A stretch of DNA of 7,736 nucleotides from SIG565 sp964607025 (GTDB lineage Bacteria > Bacillota > Clostridia > Oscillospirales > Acutalibacteraceae), in the NCBI GenBank assembly GCA_964607025.1, contig CAZSIL010000042.1, positions 1-7,736 of the forward strand, read 5' to 3'. Below are positions 1-5,860 of the stretch, piece by piece. The stretch's first letter is position 1. Every line of letters begins with the position of its first letter. The position numbers and the translations under genes are program-made. Below the pieces are notes generated by a model that saw only the letters and a program-made list of their open reading frames with translations, had not been told where the DNA came from and did not search any database.

Positions 1-44
1 AACTGTTCTTTTTTGCAGTTCTGAATATGATACTTTCCTTAAGA

Positions 45-72
45 ATTATATCACATTCTTCAAACGTCGCAA
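45..72 (-). promoter_or_regulatory. Candidate minus-strand promoter pointing off the left edge
   Basis: On the minus strand there is a consensus -10 box TATAAT (50-45), preceded by an extended -10 TGA (53-51). A -35-like TTGCGA (72-67) lies 16 bp upstream. It would transcribe leftwards out of the window, divergently from the recombinase. No start codon of a leftward gene lies inside the window, so its target cannot be seen. This is sequence resemblance only. Confidence 0.35.
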
Positions 73-136
73 ATATTTATTTTACAGTTGCAGAACTTTT
101 TTTAATTATAGCCATCAAATGCTGATATATCATAAG

Positions 137-165
137 TTGCTTTCATAAACTTTTCACTCTAAAAT
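137..165 (+). promoter_or_regulatory. Candidate promoter of the recombinase gene
   Basis: TTGCTT (137-142) and TAAAAT (160-165) are separated by 17 bp. They would give a leader of roughly 135 nt before the recombinase start at 309. The -35 matches only the TTG core, and the region is so AT-rich that chance matches are likely. A small dyad, TTTGAT (270-275) and ATCAAA (282-287), lies between this promoter and the ribosome binding site and could be an operator. The rest of 1-308 shows no gene. Confidence 0.25.
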
Positions 166-308
166 ACAGTTTTTCCCTTATCTTACTTTTTATATTATTC
201 TATCCAAATATTGTTTTAGGTACATATACCCACTTCTTAAATAAATTTTATTATACCTTTTCTCCAATATTTGATAAACTAATCAAAAAAAGAAATGGAG
301 CTAACTTT

Positions 309-1226
309 ATGAACTTAAAAGAACATACTGAAAAATATCTGCATTATTGTCGTGACCAAAAGAGACTGGATAGCAAAACTTTAAAAGCCTACCGTATTGA
401 CCTAGCACAATTCACAAACTTCTTTCCCTCTACAAACGCCTCTGAAATCACTTCTGAATCCTTAGAATCCTTTATTATCCACCTTCATAAAAATTACAAA
501 CCAAAAACTGTAAAAAGAAAAATTGCATCTCTAAAAGCATTCTTCCACTACCTCGAATATAAAGAAGTTATTGACCGAACCCCCTTTAATAAAATACAAA
601 TAAAATTTCGTGAACCTGTGATTTTACCTAAAACAATTCCACTATTCACCATTGAAAATCTTCTTACTGTCATGTATCAACAGCACACAAATGCAAAAAC
701 TGACTACCAAAAAAGAAATGCTCTCAGAGATATTGCTGTCATTGAATTACTCTTTGGAACCGGAATGCGTATTTCCGAACTCTGTTCCCTAAAAGACTCT
801 GATGTAAACTTATATGACCGAACCATCCTAATTTATGGGAAAGGTTCAAAAGAAAGACGTATACAAATCGGAAATGACGATGTTGTACAAATTTTAAAAG
901 AATACAAAGAAAATTTTGCAACAGAAATTCAAAACTGTAATCATTTTTTTGCTAATCAATCCGGCAAACCACTTTCTGATCAGGCTGTCCGAAGAATGAT
1001 AAATAAATATACTTCTCTTGCAGCGATTGAGTTACATATTACACCACATATGTTCCGACACACATTTGCCACAAGCCTTTTGGAAGCAGATGTTGATATC
1101 CGTTATATTCAAGAAATGTTAGGACACAGTTCTATTAATATTACTGAAATTTATACACATGTTGCCATGTCAAAACAACGAGATATTCTTACAACCAAGC
1201 ATCCGCGAAAAGATTTTCACATATAA
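309..1226 (+). CDS. Tyrosine site-specific recombinase (XerC/XerD-like), probable DNA invertase
   Basis: This is a complete 305-aa phage-integrase-family recombinase, close to the usual Xer length of about 300. The N-terminal core-binding (SAM-like) domain spans roughly residues 1-90. The catalytic domain spans roughly 110-290 and has the full active site: Arg154 (GTGMR), Lys178 (GKGSKERR), His247-x-x-Arg250 (HMFRHTFAT), His273 (LGHSS) and nucleophile Tyr282 (IYTHV). Such enzymes cut and rejoin DNA through a 3'-phosphotyrosine. The ATG start has GGAG (297-300) 8 nt upstream. The gene ends 68 bp before a 58-bp repeat whose inverted copy lies 4.3 kb away, so its likely job is to invert that segment. 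The window shows no phage or conjugation genes and no direct att-like repeats. The host XerC/D dimer-resolution role is less likely because of this context. Family assignment is very secure; the substrate is inferred. Confidence 0.95.
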   Translation: MNLKEHTEKYLHYCRDQKRLDSKTLKAYRIDLAQFTNFFPSTNASEITSESLESFIIHLHKNYKPKTVKRKIASLKAFFHYLEYKEVIDRTPFNKIQIKFREPVILPKTIPLFTIENLLTVMYQQHTNAKTDYQKRNALRDIAVIELLFGTGMRISELCSLKDSDVNLYDRTILIYGKGSKERRIQIGNDDVVQILKEYKENFATEIQNCNHFFANQSGKPLSDQAVRRMINKYTSLAAIELHITPHMFRHTFATSLLEADVDIRYIQEMLGHSSINITEIYTHVAMSKQRDILTTKHPRKDFHI

Positions 1227-1234
1227 AGATTTCG

Positions 1235-1274
1235 CCCAGCAATCCATAGGAATTTTTTGCTATGGATTACTGGG
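1235..1274 (+). terminator. Long hairpin after the recombinase, probable terminator
   Basis: CCCAGCAATCCATAG (1235-1249) and CTATGGATTACTGGG (1260-1274) pair over 15 positions with one mismatch, around a 10-nt T-rich loop. It starts 9 bp after the recombinase stop codon. The sequence after the stem (TTATCAAAGC, then five T) is not a clean U-tract. A second small hairpin, TATCAAA/TTTGATA (1276-1294), follows and abuts the inverted repeat. The hairpin probably ends recombinase transcription before the invertible segment, and may act in both directions. Confidence 0.65.
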
Positions 1275-1294
1275 TTATCAAAGCATTTTTGATA

Positions 1295-1352
1295 GATAAT
1301 AAAGAGTTATCCATTGATTTATTTAACACATACAAAATAATTTGTGGCAGAT
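1295..1352 (+). repeat. Left 58-bp inverted repeat
   Basis: This is a perfect 58-base match to the reverse complement of 5605-5662. It begins GATAATAAAG and ends TTTGTGGCAGAT. Identity stops abruptly at both ends. Internal dyads that could hold recombinase arms are GATAA(7 nt)TTATC at 1295-1311 and TTATTT(10 nt)AAATAA at 1319-1340. No further copy is visible in the window. Confidence 0.97.
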
Positions 1353-1382
1353 GATAAAATAATGTCTTTGTTATTTATTAAG

Positions 1383-1404
1383 TATTAGATAACATTATCT
1401 AATA
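1383..1404. repeat. Perfect 22-bp palindrome over the stop of the 187-aa gene
   Basis: The arms TATTAGATAA (1383-1392) and TTATCTAATA (1395-1404) are exact reverse complements around a 2-bp centre. The palindrome covers the last codons and the stop of the minus-strand 187-aa gene, 30 bp inside the left inverted repeat. On the minus strand no clean U-tract follows, so it would be a weak terminator. A protein-binding site is an alternative. It shares GATAA/TTATC half-sites with the outer end of the 58-bp repeats. Confidence 0.6.
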
Positions 1405-1948
1405 GTATTGCTTTGCTTAAATACTGTTTGTCCCATAATTGTGCTTCAATATATTGATGATATAATTCTAATGGTTTCATTTGCCATTGAATCCATTCTG
1501 GATCGGATAGTAAATTCTCTAACTGATTTAAAAGATAAATTTTATTGGGTGCGGATGAATAATATACGCCCATACTATCACCAAACGTGAAACTGATTTG
1601 TTTACAGCTAATCAAATCTGTATTTAACTGAATTGCTTTAGCACCCATTCCAAAATCATGTTTCAATTGTTGATTTTCACCAACAATAAAATAGAATGGA
1701 TACATGGAAACAGGACGAGTACCTAATTTTAAAAATGCTGAATAAAGCCATTTTTCTGTTTCTTGTCGACGAGATATATAATTATTGAATTCATTAAATC
1801 TGCACAATGCTCGCCCAGAACAATGTGAAAGTTTTTCGGCTATAATTTGTTGTTTGTTTTCATTATATTCTGTAATGCTAGATGTAAATATTTTGGTTAA
1901 TGACTCGTCTTCAGAGTCTATCAACGGGAAATAGTGTGTTAAAATCAT
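1385..1948 (-). CDS. Hypothetical protein of 187 aa, unrecognised family
   Basis: I do not recognise this family. The protein appears soluble: there is no signal peptide or membrane segment. It has an acidic, polar N-terminal part (residues 10-35), an Arg-rich stretch SGRALCRF (44-51), a central part rich in aromatic residues (VSMYPFYFIVGE, 80-91), a glycine-containing HDFGMGAKAIQL (97-108) and SFTFGDSMGVYY (119-130), then a probably helical tail with several Trp (152-172). The ATG start at 1948 has AAAGG 8 nt upstream. It diverges from the ATPase gene with only 36 bp between the start codons, so its promoter must lie within the ATPase coding region or further upstream. AT-rich codon use matches the other cassette genes. 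It may work with the ATPase or the carbamoyltransferase-like protein, but nothing in the sequence proves this. That it is a real gene is likely, given its length, ribosome binding site and packing. Confidence 0.8.
   Translation of the reverse strand: MILTHYFPLIDSEDESLTKIFTSSITEYNENKQQIIAEKLSHCSGRALCRFNEFNNYISRRQETEKWLYSAFLKLGTRPVSMYPFYFIVGENQQLKHDFGMGAKAIQLNTDLISCKQISFTFGDSMGVYYSSAPNKIYLLNQLENLLSDPEWIQWQMKPLELYHQYIEAQLWDKQYLSKAILLDNVI
1937..1945 (+). promoter_or_regulatory. Candidate extended -10 promoter for the ATPase gene
   Basis: TGT followed by TAAAAT (1940-1945) forms an extended -10 element 40 bp before the ATPase start. It overlaps the start of the divergent 187-aa gene. The -35 region 17 bp upstream (TCTATC) is poor. 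If real, this promoter lies inside the invertible segment and would move with it. Weak evidence. Confidence 0.25.
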
Positions 1949-1984
1949 TATTATTACCTTTCTTTAATAATTCAGGAGATTCAT

Positions 1985-4591
1985 ATGCAAAAATTTTTTG
2001 ATCGTAAAATAGCTTATCAAGATATCCAAGATAGTATTAAGCAAATAAATAACGAAATGCCCGTTGCAATTTGGGTTGAAGGGCGTTCAGGAGTAGGAAA
2101 AACACGATTCATAGAATATGTTCTTACGCAAGAAAAAGAGCTAAATGTCTTTACGTTTTTAACAGGAGAGATTTTTTATAAGTGCGAACCTGGTTCTATT
2201 GATAGCTCATTTGAATTTATTGCTGCAATTATTTTTGTATTGCAAAAGGAAAATCCCGGCTTTTTTGAGCGATTTGTCCAAAATTATTTTGATTGTATTG
2301 AACACATTACTTTTTTAGATGCCTGTTGTCTTGTGTTACCACAAATTAAAGGTTTTAAATCCATTGGAAATTTATTAGAAACGAAATATAAAGATATAAC
2401 TGTAATGCAAAGTAAAATTTCAGATAAACTTGTTACTTATCAACTTATAGATTTATTTTCAGATTTAATTTTAATATTTTTAAAAAAAGCATTCCGTGTA
2501 AATAAAATTATATTCTGCATTGATGATGCACAATGGATAGACCAATTATCTATCCGAGTATTTGAAACACTAATTAAAAAAAGCAGACAAAACGAACAAA
2601 ATCCTATTATTTCTATTTTTTTAAATATTCATGAAAAGAGTGAGTTATCTGATAAAGAAAAACAAAACTATTTAAATTTATATCGTATACTTTCTAACTT
2701 ATATCCAAATTTAAAAACAATTTATTTAGAAAATTTTGATTTTTATACTACTACAGAGGTAATACAAGATACCAAACGTTATTATTTGATGGAACAAATA
2801 CAATTTATTTATAAGATTACAAAAGGCAATCCACTAGAATTAGAACACACTCTACGATTTTCAGATGAAAAAATTCGTACAATTATTCAACGTGAAATAA
2901 TAAATAGTTATAGTTCTTATCAAGAAGATACCTTTACAACGGAACGTATTGCTGAACTCTATTATCAGAAACCAATTTATGCAGTGATTTTAAATATCCT
3001 GTCTATATTACGGCATCATATATCAGTTAAGTTACTCTTTCAGTGTACGGAAAAAATATACCTTATACTTTTTCACGATATGTGTATTTTTTTTGATTTT
3101 TCAGAAGCATTAGTTTATTTAGAAGAAAAGAATTACATTACTTATATTTCATCGACTAAAGAAGTGCTTTTAGCACATAACACTATTTATCGTATAGTAA
3201 TAGACTATTTATCACAAAATGGTGATTATATTACCTATAGCAAAATGATAGCTACTATTTTGCTAACAAATGGTTATAATAATTTCCTTAAAGCTGAAAC
3301 TCATCAATTGCTTGCACTGAAATTGCTTTGTGAAGTTGCTCCACAAGAATGCCTTGAAACGTTTCAACGAATTTATACACAAAATGGTGAACAATTGGAA
3401 GCCGAATTTTTTATAGTTGGAGCTGAAGCGATTTGTTCGGATTATTTATGTCAAAGCCAAGATAATATTCAATTTGCGATTTGTAGAATTCTTCCTAAAT
3501 TAATATCGTCAGCTAATCTTACTATCGCACAGCGATTGTGTCATACTATATATAGAGATATTGAAACTTGCCTTTCAACAGAAAAACAAATTATATTTCT
3601 GATTAATTATATAAAAGCACAAATTGATCTTAGTATGGTCAATATTGGTTCAGAATCAGCTATTATTCTTTTTGAAAAACTATATAAGTTAAAAACAAAT
3701 GATAAAGATATAAGACTGCAAGTTCTTCTGCTTGGTATGTCCACTTATGAACATGTTTTGGCTCATGATAAAATATTTGACTTATTTTCTGAAGCACAAT
3801 CAATTATTGATACATATAGTGACATACTATCAGATGTTACTATGTCTATGTTTTATCGAAATAAAGGGCTTTGTTTCCCTCATAGTGAATTAAGACATGA
3901 CTACTTTCAATCATTACTATTTGCAAATCGCATTACTAATGTTATAAAACGTAAGTTACTGTTTGGAACAAGTATGAATAACCTTGGTTTGTCGTATTTT
4001 TACAATGGCAATATCAAGTTGGCTGAATATGCTTTTTCTTCTGCTAAGAAACACTTGGATCATGTTGGATATAATACTGCTCGTATTAGCAATAATATTG
4101 GAGTATGTTGCTATATGCTACATGATTGGCAACGTGCATATCATTATTTTTCGATTGCTGCTTCTGAACAGACAGAAGGAATTTTTATGAGATTATGCAT
4201 TCAAACTAATTTAGCACTTGCATTATATACTGTTAATAAACATGATAGAGCCAAGTCTATTTTAGATACTTTAGTAAATGAATATTTACAAGGTAAGTCG
4301 CAGTCACAAGATACACTAGTTTATTGTGCTGCAATGATTAATCGAGGATATATTGCATTTCAAGAAAAAGATTATTTCAAAGCAGCAGATTATTATCAAA
4401 AATCCCTTTTGCATACCTATCGTTATCAAAATAAAGAACAATTTTGGAAACGTGAAAAAATGCGTGATATCTCTATACAATGTGGAATTAATAATAAGCA
4501 AATTGAAACAAACATGGACTTAGCGGATGCATTACAAGATTTTTATAAAAAGCCATATTCACTTATTCCATTTGCATTTTATGTAATTTAA
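1985..4591 (+). CDS. STAND-type P-loop ATPase with C-terminal TPR-like repeats
   Basis: This 868-aa protein begins almost directly with a P-loop ATPase domain. Walker A is GRSGVGKT (33-40). Walker B is IIFCIDDAQWID (175-186), the DDAQW form typical of AAA_16/STAND signalling ATPases such as those in large LuxR-type regulators. A long helical middle region follows. From about residue 664 there are TPR-like helix pairs (near 664-695, 700-730, 736-770 and 785-815), for example NNLGLSYFYNGNIKLAEYAF. STAND proteins act as ligand-triggered, often oligomerising switches. I see no N-terminal effector domain, no C-terminal HTH, no signal peptide and no membrane segment, so the output is unknown and may come from a neighbouring protein. 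The ATG start has AGGAG 6 nt upstream. Its stop is one base from the stop of the convergent carbamoyltransferase-like gene. Regulation or defence roles are both possible. Confidence 0.9.
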   Translation: MQKFFDRKIAYQDIQDSIKQINNEMPVAIWVEGRSGVGKTRFIEYVLTQEKELNVFTFLTGEIFYKCEPGSIDSSFEFIAAIIFVLQKENPGFFERFVQNYFDCIEHITFLDACCLVLPQIKGFKSIGNLLETKYKDITVMQSKISDKLVTYQLIDLFSDLILIFLKKAFRVNKIIFCIDDAQWIDQLSIRVFETLIKKSRQNEQNPIISIFLNIHEKSELSDKEKQNYLNLYRILSNLYPNLKTIYLENFDFYTTTEVIQDTKRYYLMEQIQFIYKITKGNPLELEHTLRFSDEKIRTIIQREIINSYSSYQEDTFTTERIAELYYQKPIYAVILNILSILRHHISVKLLFQCTEKIYLILFHDMCIFFDFSEALVYLEEKNYITYISSTKEVLLAHNTIYRIVIDYLSQNGDYITYSKMIATILLTNGYNNFLKAETHQLLALKLLCEVAPQECLETFQRIYTQNGEQLEAEFFIVGAEAICSDYLCQSQDNIQFAICRILPKLISSANLTIAQRLCHTIYRDIETCLSTEKQIIFLINYIKAQIDLSMVNIGSESAIILFEKLYKLKTNDKDIRLQVLLLGMSTYEHVLAHDKIFDLFSEAQSIIDTYSDILSDVTMSMFYRNKGLCFPHSELRHDYFQSLLFANRITNVIKRKLLFGTSMNNLGLSYFYNGNIKLAEYAFSSAKKHLDHVGYNTARISNNIGVCCYMLHDWQRAYHYFSIAASEQTEGIFMRLCIQTNLALALYTVNKHDRAKSILDTLVNEYLQGKSQSQDTLVYCAAMINRGYIAFQEKDYFKAADYYQKSLLHTYRYQNKEQFWKREKMRDISIQCGINNKQIETNMDLADALQDFYKKPYSLIPFAFYVI

Positions 4592-4592
4592 T

Positions 4593-5498
4593 TCACAACA
4601 CAAGATATTGCATAAATAGAGCAGCACGTATATATAGTCCATTTTTTGCTTGTAAAAAGTAACGGGCACCAGAAAAATCATCCATAAAAGATGGTAACTC
4701 AGCAGTTCGTGGTAGAGGATGAAGAATCAAAGTATTAGAGTTAATATGGGAAACAAATTCATTTTTTGATGGTATAAAATCCGTTCGCCGATGGGTTTCA
4801 TTAAAAATTTTATCAATATAAATAATAGAAAATTTCTTCGCAATACCACATTCCCAAATACTATCCCATGTATGATAATATGTAATGGTAGATTTACCAA
4901 GATTATTTTTAACATCAGTAGGAACTTCAATTCCAGCTTGGCATAAAATATGAAAGTTATGTTTTCCCCAAGCAGACATTCCTTTAATAAATGAATTAAT
5001 GGTTCTTTGACGAGGTGTTCCGACAATCAAAATTTCATGTCCTGTTAAGATTCCAAAATATTTATATATTGTATAAATGTCTGTAAGAGCTTGTGTCGGG
5101 TGTTCTATATTGCCACTTCCAGCAGATATAATTGGTATGCTAGCTCCTTGAACCATTTGGGCAGTTTGTAAATCATCAATAGTTCTCATGACTATAATGT
5201 CACAATAATTACTAATGATAGTTCCCATATCACAAATTGGCTCAAAATAAGGTGGACCGCTTCTTGTACTATTAATATCTGAACACCCTATATAATGTCC
5301 ACCAAGGCGTACAAATGCTGATTGAAAACTAAATTGAGTTCGGGTGCTAGGTTGGAAAAAAAATGTTCCTAGGATTTTGCCATCTAAGGCATGATTATAT
5401 TTGGAAAAAAGTAAATTTCCTTGGTCAGCTAAATCAAAAAGTGAATTTTGTTGTTCTTTTGATACATCAAGTATTGAAATAAGATTGTTTTTTAACAA
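4593..5498 (-). CDS. Divergent aspartate/ornithine carbamoyltransferase-family protein
   Basis: About 301 aa, the normal length for an ATCase/OTCase catalytic chain. Numbering here is from the in-frame GTG at 5507. The carbamoyl-phosphate site is present: STRT (54-57) in FFQPSTRTQFSF, Arg108 (IVMR), HPTQ (136-139), Arg168, HPLPR (263-267) and Arg294. Residues that bind the amino-acid substrate in E. coli PyrB have changed: the 80s loop (Ser80, Lys84) reads STRSGPPYFEP with no lysine, and Arg229-x-Gln231 aligns with Lys233-x-Phe235. It is thus probably not the housekeeping PyrB, and no pyr genes are nearby. The acceptor is unknown, and a non-catalytic role is possible. I prefer the TTG at 5498 as start because AGGAGG (5512-5507) lies 8 nt before it, whereas the GTG at 5507 overlaps that site. 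It converges on the ATPase gene with one base between stops. Confidence 0.88.
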   Translation of the reverse strand: MLKNNLISILDVSKEQQNSLFDLADQGNLLFSKYNHALDGKILGTFFFQPSTRTQFSFQSAFVRLGGHYIGCSDINSTRSGPPYFEPICDMGTIISNYCDIIVMRTIDDLQTAQMVQGASIPIISAGSGNIEHPTQALTDIYTIYKYFGILTGHEILIVGTPRQRTINSFIKGMSAWGKHNFHILCQAGIEVPTDVKNNLGKSTITYYHTWDSIWECGIAKKFSIIYIDKIFNETHRRTDFIPSKNEFVSHINSNTLILHPLPRTAELPSFMDDFSGARYFLQAKNGLYIRAALFMQYLVL

Positions 5499-5518
5499 AT
5501 AAAACACCTCCTAGTATA

Positions 5519-5546
5519 ATAATATAGTCTAATCAGGGCTACTCAA
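5519..5546 (-). promoter_or_regulatory. Candidate own promoter and strong RBS of the carbamoyltransferase-like gene
   Basis: On the minus strand TTGAGT (5546-5541) and TATTAT (5524-5519) are 16 bp apart, just before the AGGAGG ribosome binding site (5512-5507). This would give a very short leader. It lies inside the right repeat, so it would travel with the gene on inversion and keep basal expression in both orientations. AT-richness makes chance matches likely. Confidence 0.35.
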
Positions 5547-5604
5547 TTAATACATTTCAATATACCAAATAATATAAAAAGGTATTTGCCTTTCATTAGA
5601 TCTT

Positions 5605-5662
5605 ATCTGCCACAAATTATTTTGTATGTGTTAAATAAATCAATGGATAACTCTTTATTATC
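5605..5662 (-). repeat. Right 58-bp inverted repeat
   Basis: This is the exact reverse complement of 1295-1352, so the two copies face each other. It lies 107 bp upstream of the carbamoyltransferase-like start and directly downstream of the fixed leftward promoter. The outer flank (CCCCTATTCC) shares nothing obvious with the outer flank of the left copy. Confidence 0.97.
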
Positions 5663-5696
5663 CCCTATTCCATTTATCAAATTTATATCTCTACCT

Positions 5697-5726
5697 ATTT
5701 TACCACTATTACACTATATTTTTCAA
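5697..5726 (-). promoter_or_regulatory. Fixed promoter outside the cassette, reading leftwards through the right repeat
   Basis: On the minus strand TTGAAA (5726-5721), an 18-bp spacer, extended -10 TGG (5705-5703) and TAAAAT (5702-5697) form one of the best promoter matches in the window. Transcription would start near 5690, cross the 58-bp repeat and enter the cassette. In the present orientation it reaches the carbamoyltransferase-like gene in sense. After inversion it would reach the ATPase gene in sense, after running antisense through the 187-aa gene. It lies outside the repeat and so would stay in place. The remaining spacer (5663-5860) holds no gene. An orphan AAGGAGG (5775-5769, minus) is followed by no reading frame. 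Confidence 0.5.
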
Positions 5727-5860
5727 TATATATTCTACATTTTTAGTTTTATATTTAAAATGGACCAGCCTCCTTAATATATCCAAGACAATCCCTTAAT
5801 ATAAAACCATATTTTCATTTTCTTTGCTAACAAACTCCCTCAAAAAAAACAACCTTCCTC

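Larger units (their letters stand above)
1295..5662. mobile_element. Putative invertible DNA cassette (4368 bp including its repeats)
   Basis: The segment is bounded by identical 58-bp inverted repeats and lies just downstream of a tyrosine recombinase. Inside are three complete genes: the 187-aa protein (-), the STAND ATPase (+) and the carbamoyltransferase-like protein (-). They are packed with 36 bp between the divergent pair and a single base between the convergent pair. There is no transposase inside. The bases just outside the two repeats do not form an obvious target-site duplication, which argues against a simple transposon. Recombination between inverted sites is expected to flip the segment. 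Inversion maps position x to 6957 minus x, putting the carbamoyltransferase gene next to the recombinase and the ATPase gene on the minus strand. The repeats are seen; the inversion is inferred. Confidence 0.8.

Noticed and set aside
17..97. Inverted 7-mers AGTTCTG (17-23) and CAGAACT (91-97)
   Set aside because: Too short and too far apart to be distinguished from chance; no associated gene or att-like structure.
3984..4190. 68-aa plus-strand frame inside the ATPase gene
   Set aside because: Out-of-frame shadow of the TPR region, with no independent ribosome binding site or family resemblance. The same holds for other short frames opposite or inside the recombinase, carbamoyltransferase-like and permease genes.
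4593..5498. Housekeeping aspartate carbamoyltransferase (pyrB)
   Set aside because: Key acceptor-site residues differ (80s loop serine and lysine, Arg-x-Gln), and no pyrI or other pyrimidine genes are adjacent, so the symbol is not used.
5578..5593. Leader attenuator AAAGG-CAAATA-CCTTT followed by T-rich sequence (minus strand) before the carbamoyltransferase-like gene
   Set aside because: The stem is only 5 bp and weak. It would be expected by chance in such sequence, although it does lie in the leader of the fixed-promoter transcript.
1295..5662. Classical transposon with 58-bp terminal inverted repeats
   Set aside because: No transposase lies between the repeats, the flanking bases show no target-site duplication, and a recombinase suited to inversion sits just outside. 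A decayed composite element cannot be fully excluded.
5769..5775. Orphan AAGGAGG on the minus strand downstream of the transporter operon
   Set aside because: No start codon with an open frame follows, and it lies upstream of the predicted fixed promoter. At most a relic of a lost gene.
5586..5777. 63-aa plus-strand reading frame across the right repeat
   Set aside because: It has a TTG start and AT-driven hydrophobic composition, lies across the recombination site and opposes the predicted promoter; probably spurious.
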